7,294 bases of DNA, taken from NCBI GenBank assembly GCA_002329675.1, contig DCUA01000104.1:1-7294 (forward strand), read 5' to 3'. Under the pieces are notes generated by a model. The model saw only the letters and a program-made list of their open reading frames with translations, searched no databases and was not told where the DNA came from. This stretch comes from Firmicutes bacterium UBA1426 (GTDB lineage Bacteria; Bacillota; Clostridia; Peptostreptococcales; Anaerovoracaceae). Every line of letters starts with the position of its first letter. Position 1 is the stretch's first letter. Made by a program: the position numbers and the translations under genes. Below, in pieces: positions 1-6,654 of this stretch.

Positions 1-942
1 TTGTGAGCACTTCCATAGTGCCATAGGATGGTTCTTGATGCGTTCCAATATTTCGCTTGATTCAAAGAGAAGTTCTGGATGGTACTCTTTCTCTCTAAAG
101 GAATCAAGGAATTTCCACTCATTGTCCTCCAGCTTCAACATATCTGTAAGCCATGTTTTAATTTGCAATTGGGAAGTATCAAGATCAAATTTTTCCTTGC
201 TTCTTAAAACGGGATTTAATTCCCTCTTGATTTGATTTTGAGTGACTTTATCTATGCTGCTTAGATCGAATTCTGAAGGAGGTGATTCCGAAGCGATAGC
301 GCTGTAATAAACAATACATTTTCTCAACAATATTTGTTCAGGCTCATCAAACAAACCAAACCTCACCAAGTTATGGATATCATAAATATCTCGAGGCGCT
401 GTTCTATTGAGCAATGCAACAATTTTGCTGGCAAATATTTCGATTGGTGTCACACTTAGAACCGATACTCCCGTAGGTTCCCAAGTTGATTCAAAACGTC
501 TTTGTTCAATTTGGAGGATATGACAACGAAGCATGTAATTGATCTCAATTTTTATATTATCTTTCACGCCACCAGCATTTAAATATTCGAACACGAAAGA
601 GTCCAGGGCATGATAATATTTTGATTTCGGGCTTATTGAATAATCATTGGCTACCATATATTTTTTGATTCGGTCATTGATTTGAGTTCGTGATGCCATC
701 ATTTCATCTCGGCTAAAGTTTTCAGCGAAGTCCAGGTCAATATCGACGGACAATCTTGGTAAATTAAAAATCGTCAGGTTGATTGCTGTCCCGCCCTTTA
801 ATGCCAGCAACTCTCCAAGCATATCATCGCTCTTAAAAAACTTTAAGATTTCAGTCAATCTACAGACCTTTTCATAGGTATCTCGGGCAAAGCCAAGTTC
901 CTTAGCTTGTTTTCCAAGCAATAACTTATTCCACTTAGTCAC
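1..942 (-). CDS. abiEii: AbiEii/AbiGii-family nucleotidyltransferase toxin, 3' end outside the window
   Basis: This is the toxin of a type IV (AbiE) toxin-antitoxin and phage abortive-infection module. Family members are DNA polymerase beta-like nucleotidyltransferases; some are known to add nucleotides to tRNA and so block growth. The frame is open for 314 codons from a GTG start at 942 to the window edge. I read it by hand because it has no stop inside the window. Motifs seen: GGT (residues 50-52) followed by SVDIDLD (65-71), the metal-binding core; IKIEINY (130-136), likely carrying the third acidic residue at E133; and K173 with RDIYD (184-188), the C-terminal family motif. All key residues look intact, so it is probably active. 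The start is set by an AAAGGGG ribosome site (952-958) nine bases upstream and by the 8-nt GTGACTAA overlap with the antitoxin stop. Family lengths near 300 residues suggest only the tail is missing. Family identity is sure; the molecular target is not. Confidence 0.9.
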   Translation of the reverse strand, partial: MTKWNKLLLGKQAKELGFARDTYEKVCRLTEILKFFKSDDMLGELLALKGGTAINLTIFNLPRLSVDIDLDFAENFSRDEMMASRTQINDRIKKYMVANDYSISPKSKYYHALDSFVFEYLNAGGVKDNIKIEINYMLRCHILQIEQRRFESTWEPTGVSVLSVTPIEIFASKIVALLNRTAPRDIYDIHNLVRFGLFDEPEQILLRKCIVYYSAIASESPPSEFDLSSIDKVTQNQIKRELNPVLRSKEKFDLDTSQLQIKTWLTDMLKLEDNEWKFLDSFREKEYHPELLFESSEILERIKNHPMALWKCSQ

Positions 943-1705
943 TGAGTTCAACCCCTTTACTGATTATTGATTTGATATTAGCAGGGGCAAAAAGCATCCA
1001 ATCTTCATGTAAAATAAAATGTTCTGAAAGAGTATCTTTTTCAGAATACAAATATTTTTTTGACTTAGGGATTTTACCTTTGCAAATGTCGAAGAATGAT
1101 TTTGAAAGACCTAATTGTTCCGAAAATTGCATCAGAATAAATCCGGTTTTTTGATATAGATATGCCAGACTATAATCATCAAGATAAGTAAGTAGTTTAT
1201 CGGCTCGTAGCGAGGGAACCAACATCAGACAGCGCAATAGTTCTTCTAAACCACCAATTTTTTCAAAAGCATAGATACTGTCGATGACTGTTCTTTCAAG
1301 GTCCGTAATCCTTATACCAGTATTTGCTGTAAGTATGCCGGAGGCGATGCGGGGAGATACTCGAGTATAGGAGATACCATCGTAGGTGAAATTAGAGAAC
1401 CTGCTGCCCGTTGTTACATATACCTCATAAAATACTTGATTGGCATAGCCATAATATTCAAATGCACTATGGAATGAAACACAAGCATCATCTGCTATAT
1501 TAGATGCGATCATAAATCGATTTGCAATGGGTTGTTTTGTTTCTAAGCTGATTGCTGTATAAAGATCTCTTCGAATACGCTCAATATATCCGGCATTGAT
1601 ATAACTATATAGCAATGAATGTGCTGCATGTTCATTGCCTGTCAGTGCAACAACATCCCCACGTGAAAAGCAGCCCAGCGCAATTAGTTTATCCAGATAT
1701 TTCAT
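935..1705 (-). CDS. abiEi: AbiEi-family antitoxin / transcriptional regulator
   Basis: This 256-residue protein is the cognate antitoxin of the toxin that follows it. In the AbiE family the antitoxin counteracts the nucleotidyltransferase without a stable protein complex (type IV) and represses its own promoter through an N-terminal winged helix. Residues about 13-50 (FSRGDVVAL to RRDLYTA) form the predicted winged helix-turn-helix. The middle part fits the AbiEi C-terminal domain, including DLERTVID (135-142) followed by GGLEELLRCL (151-160), a strong family hallmark. I chose the ATG at 1705 because GAGGTGAG (1710-1717) sits just upstream and the helix-turn-helix begins at the usual distance. 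An in-frame ATG at 1765 would add 20 residues and run through the predicted promoter, so I reject it. The stop overlaps the toxin start, indicating translational coupling. Two direct repeats upstream are the likely operators. Specific antitoxin function is inferred from family and pairing. Confidence 0.9.
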   Translation of the reverse strand: MKYLDKLIALGCFSRGDVVALTGNEHAAHSLLYSYINAGYIERIRRDLYTAISLETKQPIANRFMIASNIADDACVSFHSAFEYYGYANQVFYEVYVTTGSRFSNFTYDGISYTRVSPRIASGILTANTGIRITDLERTVIDSIYAFEKIGGLEELLRCLMLVPSLRADKLLTYLDDYSLAYLYQKTGFILMQFSEQLGLSKSFFDICKGKIPKSKKYLYSEKDTLSEHFILHEDWMLFAPANIKSIISKGVELSD

Positions 1706-1723
1706 AAACTCACCTCTATTCCT

Positions 1724-1752
1724 ATCATTGCATAAAACATTCCTTATTTCAA
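1724..1752 (-). promoter_or_regulatory. Candidate abiE promoter
   Basis: On the minus strand TTGAAA (1747-1752) is followed after 17 bases by AATGAT (1724-1729). This is a good -35 and a fair -10 (4 of 6 to TATAAT), giving a very short leader before the abiEi ribosome site at 1710-1717. The 17-bp spacer together with the first -10 base is exactly one copy of the 18-bp direct repeat, so a bound repressor would block polymerase. The match is moderate, and readthrough from livF is also possible because I see no terminator between 1706 and 1853. Confidence 0.45.
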
Positions 1753-1808
1753 CTACTATGTGCAATTTTCGGAATGGATATTCTTAGGTATGCACAAAAC
1801 AATCCTTA
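1729..1808. repeat. Pair of 18-bp direct repeats upstream of abiEi (probable operators)
   Basis: TGCATAAAACATTCCTTA (1729-1746) and TGCACAAAACAATCCTTA (1791-1808) match at 16 of 18 positions and lie 62 bp apart start to start, close to six helical turns, so they would face the same side of the DNA. A further TGTGCA at 1759-1764 lies inverted relative to TGCACA at 1791-1796. AbiEi-type antitoxins are known to bind repeats in their own promoter; using these copies for that is my inference. The proximal copy lies inside the candidate promoter, the distal one upstream. Confidence 0.7.
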
Positions 1809-1853
1809 GAGAATTGTGATATCCGTTATAGTACCGACCAACCACTCGCCACA

Positions 1854-2558
1854 TTATATTCCCAGATATGCTTTTTTTACTTCCGGGCTCTCCAGCAGAT
1901 CCCTGCCCTTGCCCTCCATAATTATTCTCCCGTTTTCAAGTACATAGGCCCGATCTGCCAATTTCAATGATTGGCGAACGTTTTGCTCTACTAATAAAAC
2001 CGTCATTCCATCCTTCGCTATGTTTCTGATCAGCTTCATAACTTCGCTGACAACTATGGGTGCAAGTCCCAGTGAGGGTTCATCAAACATCAATAGTTTA
2101 GGATTGGCCATCAAGCCCCTGCCGATGGCACACATCTGGCTTTCTCCACCGCTTAATGATCCTGCCAGCTGATTGGATCTCTCCTTCAATCTCGGAAGCA
2201 ACTCATATACATATTCTAATCTTTCTTTTCTATTACCCCTGCTGTTTTTGTTGTAAGAGCCCAGCTCCAGATTTTCACGAACAGTAAGTTTCGGAAACAG
2301 CAGTCTTCCCTCCGGTATCTGAACAAGTCCCAGATCAACGATCTGGTCGGGTCTTAAATTGCTGATGGTTTTCCCTTCGAATTGTATTTCACCGGTAAAG
2401 GATTTAACGGTTCTGGAAATACAGGATATCAGAGTTGACTTCCCTGCTGCATTGGCTCCGATCAAAGTCACGATCTCACCTTGGTCAACGTGCAAAGAAA
2501 CGTCTTTTAGAACCTGCACTTCGCCGTAAAAGGAATTTATGTTTGATATATTAAGCAT
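1854..2558 (-). CDS. livF: Branched-chain/hydrophobic amino acid ABC transporter ATP-binding protein LivF
   Basis: This is the second of two cytoplasmic ATPases powering the Liv importer; it hydrolyses ATP in a heterodimer with LivG. At 234 residues it has normal LivF length. Motifs in order: Walker A GANAAGKS (34-41), Q-loop VQIPEGR (79-85), a LivF hallmark, signature LSGGE (135-139), Walker B KLLMFDE (154-160), and VEQN (190-193), where LivF proteins have Gln in place of the usual switch histidine. Walker A has Ala where the family usually has GANGAGKS, but GxxxxGK[ST] is intact. The signature continues LSGGESQ where LSGGEQQ is commoner. I chose the ATG at 2558 because it gives the canonical MLxIxNINSFYG opening and overlaps the livG stop by 8 nt (ATGCTTAA). 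Longer starts at 2567 and beyond only extend into livG. It is the last gene of the operon; no clear terminator follows. Confidence 0.95.
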   Translation of the reverse strand: MLNISNINSFYGEVQVLKDVSLHVDQGEIVTLIGANAAGKSTLISCISRTVKSFTGEIQFEGKTISNLRPDQIVDLGLVQIPEGRLLFPKLTVRENLELGSYNKNSRGNRKERLEYVYELLPRLKERSNQLAGSLSGGESQMCAIGRGLMANPKLLMFDEPSLGLAPIVVSEVMKLIRNIAKDGMTVLLVEQNVRQSLKLADRAYVLENGRIIMEGKGRDLLESPEVKKAYLGI

Positions 2559-3282
2559 ACTCTTCATCACCCTCATCAACTCCGAAGTACGCCTCAATAA
2601 CCCGCTGGTCATTGCTCACTTCATCAGGAGTGCCTTCCATTATTTTTTTGCCGAAATTGAGTACTATAATACGCTCAGACAGAGACATGATCGCCTCCAT
2701 GATATGCTCGATAATTATAATCGTTATCCCGGTTGCATTGATCTCTCTTATGATCTTGACCATGTCCTGAACTTCTGTAGATGTAAGTCCGGCCATTACC
2801 TCATCCAGCAGAAGCAGTTTTGGCTGGGTAGACAGAGCTTTTGCAATTTCAAGCTTCTTACGTTCACCTAAATTCAGGTGCTTTGCGACGATTTCCGCCT
2901 TATGATCCAGTTGTACAGTCTTTAGAGCGTTTAATCCGATGGATTCGGCTTCGTTGTAGCTCTTTGTCTTACAAAATGCACCTACCATAGCGTTCTGGAG
3001 CGTAGTCATGTTTCCAAAAGGCTGTGTGACCTGGTAACTTCGGGCAATGCCCAGTCTGGCAATTTGATAAGACTTTTTGCCGGATATTTGCTCACCATTG
3101 AAGGTTATAGTACCTTCCGTTATGGGGAGTGTGCCATTTATGCAATTAAACAGGGTGGTTTTTCCTGCTCCGTTTGGACCGATCAGCCCCAGGATCTTTC
3201 CTTCTTCCAGCTCAAAAGAAACATCAGAAACTGCGCTTAATCCCCCAAACTTCTTTGTCACGGAATCTATTTTTAGTAGCAT
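2551..3282 (-). CDS. livG: Branched-chain/hydrophobic amino acid ABC transporter ATP-binding protein LivG
   Basis: This is the first ATPase of the Liv importer and LivF's dimer partner at the membrane's inner face. It has 243 residues, a little shorter than the usual 250-260. Motifs: Walker A GPNGAGKT (35-42), the LivG-type Q-loop region ARSYQVTQPFGNMT (80-93), Walker B KLLLLDE (155-161) followed by the LivG-typical VMAGLTSTE, and switch histidine H193 in IIEH. The ABC signature is divergent: LNLGE (136-140), then RKKLEIAKAL, where LSGGQ or the LivG-type L-x-YGQ is expected. The helix after it is conserved, so I read this as a natural variant and not decay. The ATG at 3282 follows AAAGGAGT (3289-3296) and begins 2 nt after the livM stop, so translation is probably coupled. 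The acidic tail (DEGDEEYA) overlaps the livF start. Confidence 0.95.
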   Translation of the reverse strand: MLLKIDSVTKKFGGLSAVSDVSFELEEGKILGLIGPNGAGKTTLFNCINGTLPITEGTITFNGEQISGKKSYQIARLGIARSYQVTQPFGNMTTLQNAMVGAFCKTKSYNEAESIGLNALKTVQLDHKAEIVAKHLNLGERKKLEIAKALSTQPKLLLLDEVMAGLTSTEVQDMVKIIREINATGITIIIIEHIMEAIMSLSERIIVLNFGKKIMEGTPDEVSNDQRVIEAYFGVDEGDEEYA

Positions 3283-3284
3283 AG

Positions 3285-4274
3285 TTAAACTCCTTTTGTT
3301 GCCTTGCTTTTTTTGATAAGGCCGTTAAAGAACAGCTTTAGCTGAGGTAATATACCATCCGGTCTGAATAAGAGAATTGCAATCAGAATCAAACCCAATA
3401 CGAAAGTATGCAATCCGCTGACCGATGAAAGGTAGCCTCTGAGCAAGTTCGAAATCGGTGTCAGGATAAAAGATCCTACCATAGGACCAAAGGCAGTTCC
3501 CATGCCGCCTGTAATTGCCAGTAAAATAAAGTTTATCGAGTTCATAAGAGACATTACCGACGTGGGCTCTATAAACATGATGTACTGTGCATAGATCGTC
3601 CCTCCAAAAGAGGTGAGCACAGCACTCATTACAAATGCGATCAACATGGTTCTGCTGGAGTTTACTCCCAGGTTTTCAGCAGCCTCCTGATTTTCACCCA
3701 CTGCTATCAGTGAATAACCAAGCTTAGATCTTTCCATTTTGACGCAGATAAGTAATACGATGATCATATATATCCAAGTAAGGAAAGCATATGGTATTTT
3801 GCTTGCCCAAATCATATTCGAAAATCCGGGTTCATAAGGAATAAAGACACCGAGTGCACCTTTTGTAATATCCTTTGAAGTAATGGTCATTACTTTCAGT
3901 ATTTCTGCAAAGGCTATGGTAGAGAGTACAAAGAAAGTACCCTTCAGTCTTAAGGTGGTACCGCCTATGATCAAGGCTGCTACTGCTGAAATAGCACCTC
4001 CTGCAAGCATTCCGATCCAGGGCGATATTCCGAAGTTTACATAGAGTAAAGTAGATGAATATGCGCCGATCCCAAGATAGGCTGCATGTCCTATGCTCAA
4101 TCTATTACAATAACCGCTGTAGAGGTTCCATGAACAGGCAAGCCCCGCCCATAAAAAGGTCATAACCGCTATGTCCTGAAAGTACCTGTTCGGCAAAAAG
4201 AATGGTACGATAATGGAAGCGAGGGCAATTATCCATAGAACAGAGTTATTTTTTGACAAAAGTTTATTTATCAT
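3285..4274 (-). CDS. livM: Branched-chain/hydrophobic amino acid ABC transporter permease LivM
   Basis: This inner-membrane permease pairs with LivH to form the translocation channel. It has 329 residues with many hydrophobic segments, the first near residues 12-27. Family hallmarks: SIGHAAYLGIGAYSS (60-74), LRLKGTFFVLSTIAFAEI (108-125), and GENQEAAENLGVN (193-205), the cytoplasmic coupling loop that docks on the ATPases. The C-terminal segment ending in FRPDGIL is also typical. The ATG at 4274 is preceded by GAAGGGAG with normal spacing, and another ATG at 4279 runs at once into TGA. The gene starts 18 nt after the livH stop and ends 2 nt before livG. Identity is firm; the exact substrate range (Leu/Ile/Val, other hydrophobic amino acids, or amides) cannot be told from a permease. 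Confidence 0.94.
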   Translation of the reverse strand: MINKLLSKNNSVLWIIALASIIVPFFLPNRYFQDIAVMTFLWAGLACSWNLYSGYCNRLSIGHAAYLGIGAYSSTLLYVNFGISPWIGMLAGGAISAVAALIIGGTTLRLKGTFFVLSTIAFAEILKVMTITSKDITKGALGVFIPYEPGFSNMIWASKIPYAFLTWIYMIIVLLICVKMERSKLGYSLIAVGENQEAAENLGVNSSRTMLIAFVMSAVLTSFGGTIYAQYIMFIEPTSVMSLMNSINFILLAITGGMGTAFGPMVGSFILTPISNLLRGYLSSVSGLHTFVLGLILIAILLFRPDGILPQLKLFFNGLIKKSKATKGV

Positions 4275-4292
4275 TTCATACTCCCTTCTTTC

Positions 4293-5153
4293 TTATGATC
4301 TGCCAAACAAGCCGTTTGGTTTAAATATTAGCACTAAGATAAATAGAAGGAAATATGCTGCCTGTTGATATGCCGGTCCGGCAAAATATCCGGCGAAGCT
4401 TTCCACAACTCCGATGAGTAAACCTCCCATTATGGCTCCCGGGATACTTGTTAACCCTCCTATAACCACAACGATAAAGGCCAGGGTACTGAAGTTGGAT
4501 CCCACCAGAGGAAACGCAGGGTATATGGGAGACAGAAGCAGTCCTGCCAGGCCTACCAAAGTGATGCCGATCGTAAAGGCCAGTCCGTAGGTCCTTTTCA
4601 AATTGATTCCCATAAGCTGAGCCGCTTTGCCGTTCTGAGCAACGGCTCTCATAGCTGCTCCTGTATATGTCTTTTGCAGGAACATATACAGCAGGACAGA
4701 TGCTCCTATGGCGATAACGAATGCCACAACTCTTGGGGTGCTCAGTGTGAGGAAACCTATATGGGTCGTATCCGTAGTCATATCGATCCTGATATTTCTA
4801 TAATCTGCTTTCCAAAGCATAAGTGCAAGGTTTTGCAGTACCATTGACAGTGCCAGCGTCAATATGATCTGTATGGAGTGATCCGCTTCAAGCACACGTT
4901 CCATTATGATTTTATAAGTCAGATACCCGATAATAGCCATGACGGCCAGATTGATCAGCAGTGACTGATAAGGATCGAGCCCTATGATGTTATACATCCA
5001 ATAAGCAAAATACATTGCAAGCATCAAATATTCGCCGTGAGCAAAGTTTACGAGCCCTATGATACCAAAGATCAAAGCCAGCCCGACACTGACCAATGCA
5101 TAAACCCCTCCGGAGAAAATACCTGAAATGAAAACCTGTAAAATTTGTTCCAT
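4293..5153 (-). CDS. livH: Branched-chain/hydrophobic amino acid ABC transporter permease LivH
   Basis: This is the second inner-membrane permease of the Liv importer, 286 residues, normal for LivH. It opens with the typical MEQILQVFISGIFSGGVYAL, followed by GLVNFAHGEYLMLA (33-46), the LivH hallmark, and TGAAMRAVAQNGKAAQLMGI (164-183), the conserved coupling loop toward the ATPases. Glycine-rich GGLTSIPGAIMGG near the C-terminus and the final FKPNGLFG are also family features. I chose the ATG at 5153 because AAAGGAGC lies just upstream and the canonical N-terminus begins there. An in-frame upstream start at 5195 would add 14 unrelated residues translated from inside the hairpin, so it is rejected. 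The gene follows livK after 81 bp that hold this large hairpin, so its level may be set below that of livK. Confidence 0.95.
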   Translation of the reverse strand: MEQILQVFISGIFSGGVYALVSVGLALIFGIIGLVNFAHGEYLMLAMYFAYWMYNIIGLDPYQSLLINLAVMAIIGYLTYKIIMERVLEADHSIQIILTLALSMVLQNLALMLWKADYRNIRIDMTTDTTHIGFLTLSTPRVVAFVIAIGASVLLYMFLQKTYTGAAMRAVAQNGKAAQLMGINLKRTYGLAFTIGITLVGLAGLLLSPIYPAFPLVGSNFSTLAFIVVVIGGLTSIPGAIMGGLLIGVVESFAGYFAGPAYQQAAYFLLFILVLIFKPNGLFGRS

Positions 5154-5170
5154 GTTTTGCTCCTTTATTA

Positions 5171-5229
5171 TGTAACAAAGAGCCCCCACAATCATCGAAA
5201 TGATTGTGGGGATTCTTTTATATGTTACA
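5171..5229 (-). terminator. Long stem-loop between livK and livH (attenuating or mRNA-stabilising hairpin)
   Basis: The core is a perfect 12-bp stem, CCCCACAATCAT (5184-5195 on the plus strand) against ATGATTGTGGGG (5200-5211), with a four-base loop that reads TTCG in the transcript. The symmetry continues outward: AAAGA (5177-5181) pairs with TCTTT (5214-5218), and TGTAAC (5171-5176) with GTTACA (5224-5229). In the direction of transcription the core is followed by GCTCTTTGTT, a weak and interrupted U-rich tail, so it is more likely a partial terminator or 3'-end protector than a full stop, because livH onward must still be expressed. It begins 5 bp after the livK stop. Such hairpins between binding-protein and permease genes commonly leave more binding protein than transporter; that role is inferred here. 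Confidence 0.75.
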
Positions 5230-5234
5230 AAACG

Positions 5235-6503
5235 TTACTCTGACGCAATCGGGAGAGGTACATTGATAACATCCCCGTTCTTAAGCTTTTCCGGATAGAT
5301 CGTAACAACTTCACCACCCTGCCACTGGTTGATATTTGCAGAAGCGGCATAGTTCTGTCCATCATCGCCTAGATCCCATCCAAATCCGAGAGTCGTCATA
5401 TCCAGCTTAGTAGTTAAAGCAGCTTCACGGATCGATTCCGGATCCAGTGTCTCCGCATTGGGAAGAATTTCAGTCATAAATGTATATGCGCCTGCAAAGG
5501 CAGCTTCGGCAGCGATTGATACATTAAGTAAGTCGGGGTATTGCTCTAAGAAGGCTTCTCTGAATGCGCTTACAGTAGCTCTCATTTCTTCGTCTTTAAA
5601 TACATCTAAAGGAAGGTTCGTCGGCATGTCCGTGCAGAAGAACCCATCAGAATCAGCTCCGATGGTTGCTGCAAAGTTAGGATCCGTAGTTCCTGCTCCG
5701 AGTCCCATGAACACCTTCGGAACTGCATTATACTGTTTTAATGTGTCAACGAGCAAAATTGCATCGTTGATGTAGTTTACAGACAGCAATACATCTGGTT
5801 TTGCTTCATTTATCTTTAATACCAGAGCAGACATGTCAGTAATCGTCGTTGCGTAGTGCTCGCGTGCAACTACATTCATTCCAAGCTCAATTGCTTTTGC
5901 TTCTGCGCCATCTGCAACAGATGTACCGTAACTGGATTCTTCGTGAATGATGGCAACTCTCAGATCACTGGGAGCTATACCCAGCATGTCTGCGATTGCA
6001 GTCCCTACATAATTGGCACCGGTTGCACCACGAAGGGATCCTTTATCAAGAATTCTGAATACGTTTTTGAAACCTGAATCTGTAAGGGCATCAGCAACGC
6101 CGCCTGATTCAACAAGGGATACTCCGGTCCTCTCGGTAACACCGGCTATGGCAATGGCATTTCCGCTAGCCAGCGATCCAAAGATGATTTCGACACCCTG
6201 CTGATCGACCAATCTTCCGGCCTCCGTAGTAGCTGCAGTTGGATCCGGAGCGTCGGCTTCGATCAACTGAACTTGTCTGCCGTGAACGCCGCCGGCTTCG
6301 TTAACCATGTCAACTGCAATTTTAACTGCGGTCAGACACTGGTTACCTAAGAGCGCATTGGCACCGCTTAACGGATAGATAGCACCTACTTTGAACGGTT
6401 CGCTGTCTGTTCCGCCTTCTCCTCCGTTACCGCCGCCTCCGCAGCCGGTAATCGTCGTGGCCAGCAGTACTAATACTAATAGTACAGGTAAAAATTTTTT
6501 CAT
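5235..6503 (-). CDS. livK: Branched-chain/hydrophobic amino acid ABC transporter substrate-binding lipoprotein
   Basis: This is the extracytoplasmic receptor that captures the amino acid and delivers it to LivHM. The 422-residue protein has a lipoprotein signal peptide: MKK, a hydrophobic core (residues 4-18), and lipobox ITGC with C21 as the lipidated residue. A glycine-rich tether (about 22-34, GGGGNGGEGG) follows, as expected for a binding protein anchored on the outer face of a Gram-positive membrane. The mature part is a type 1 periplasmic-binding fold (Peripla_BP_6 type): VGAIYPLSGANALLG (39-53), NEAGGVHGRQV, and the FGSLASGNA ligand-loop region. The ATG at 6503 follows a very strong AGGAGGGAG site; an in-frame GTG at 6554 would spoil the signal peptide. 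It is the first liv gene, 130 bp after the oxidoreductase gene. The ligand is assumed to be branched-chain or related amino acids from the operon type. Confidence 0.93.
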   Translation of the reverse strand: MKKFLPVLLVLVLLATTITGCGGGGNGGEGGTDSEPFKVGAIYPLSGANALLGNQCLTAVKIAVDMVNEAGGVHGRQVQLIEADAPDPTAATTEAGRLVDQQGVEIIFGSLASGNAIAIAGVTERTGVSLVESGGVADALTDSGFKNVFRILDKGSLRGATGANYVGTAIADMLGIAPSDLRVAIIHEESSYGTSVADGAEAKAIELGMNVVAREHYATTITDMSALVLKINEAKPDVLLSVNYINDAILLVDTLKQYNAVPKVFMGLGAGTTDPNFAATIGADSDGFFCTDMPTNLPLDVFKDEEMRATVSAFREAFLEQYPDLLNVSIAAEAAFAGAYTFMTEILPNAETLDPESIREAALTTKLDMTTLGFGWDLGDDGQNYAASANINQWQGGEVVTIYPEKLKNGDVINVPLPIASE

Positions 6504-6506
6504 TTT

Positions 6507-6515
6507 CTCCCTCCT
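6507..6515 (-). promoter_or_regulatory. livK: Strong ribosome binding site of livK
   Basis: The minus strand reads AGGAGGGAG, with the AGGAGG core six bases from the ATG at 6503. It decides the livK start against the upstream in-frame GTG at 6554 and fits high expression of a binding protein. Confidence 0.8.
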
Positions 6516-6576
6516 ATGATGTTTGTCATCATACTCTTCTCTCTTAATAATCACTCAGACTTCACCATACGGTTCG

Positions 6577-6624
6577 AATTCCAACATTAATAAATTACCC
6601 TCTCCTCTCTTTAGTGTTGGAATT
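6577..6624. repeat. 14-bp inverted repeat in the livK leader
   Basis: AATTCCAACATTAA (6577-6590) and TTAGTGTTGGAATT (6611-6624) are complementary at 13 of 14 positions, the outer 10 perfectly, around a 20-base centre. On the minus strand the centre is purine-rich (contains GAGAGGAGAGGG). The right arm starts inside the candidate -10 TATAAT and covers the probable start site. It may be a two-half-site operator for a regulator of the liv operon. In readthrough RNA from the oxidoreductase genes it could instead form a hairpin. No U-tract follows it, so it is not a standard terminator. Confidence 0.6.
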
Positions 6625-6654
6625 ATAGAAACGTCACCCTTTCCAAGCTGTCAA
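6622..6654 (-). promoter_or_regulatory. Possible livK promoter with an over-long spacer
   Basis: On the minus strand a perfect TTGACA (6649-6654) and a perfect TATAAT (6622-6627) are separated by 21 bases instead of about 17. The -35 lies within the last codons of the gamma-subunit gene and inside a small palindrome, CAAGCT-N5-AGCTTG (6644-6660). A spacer this long would be poor for unaided polymerase; activator-twisted promoters of the MerR type use 19-20 bp. Alternatively only the TATAAT is used, or the match is chance and liv is read from upstream. Confidence 0.4.

Noticed and set aside
35..235. 66-codon open frame on the plus strand
   Set aside because: It lies opposite the intact abiEii frame, which has all family motifs; no independent support.
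1706..1765. Longer abiEi starting at an ATG at 1765
   Set aside because: The extra 20 residues cover the candidate promoter and repeat; the ATG at 1705 has a clear GAGGTGAG ribosome site and gives the canonical domain start.
1809..1853. Terminator after livF
   Set aside because: I found no GC-rich stem with a U-tract between the livF stop and the abiE repeats, so none is called; readthrough into abiE is possible.
2539..2871. 110-codon open frame on the plus strand
   Set aside because: It runs antisense across livG and the livF start, has no ribosome site and resembles no protein family; a shadow of strongly coding DNA.
3952..3965. AAGGTGGTACCGCC on the plus strand, resembling the conserved T-box antiterminator sequence
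   Set aside because: It lies inside livM and encodes a conserved stretch (GGTTLRL) on the other strand; no specifier stem-loop, terminator or downstream plus-strand gene accompanies it.
5458..5775. 105-codon open frame on the plus strand inside livK
   Set aside because: Antisense to a conserved gene with no ribosome site or recognisable domains.
6504..6554. Longer livK starting at a GTG at 6554
   Set aside because: It would add a charged 17-residue stretch before the MKK signal peptide; AGGAGGGAG before the ATG at 6503 is far better.
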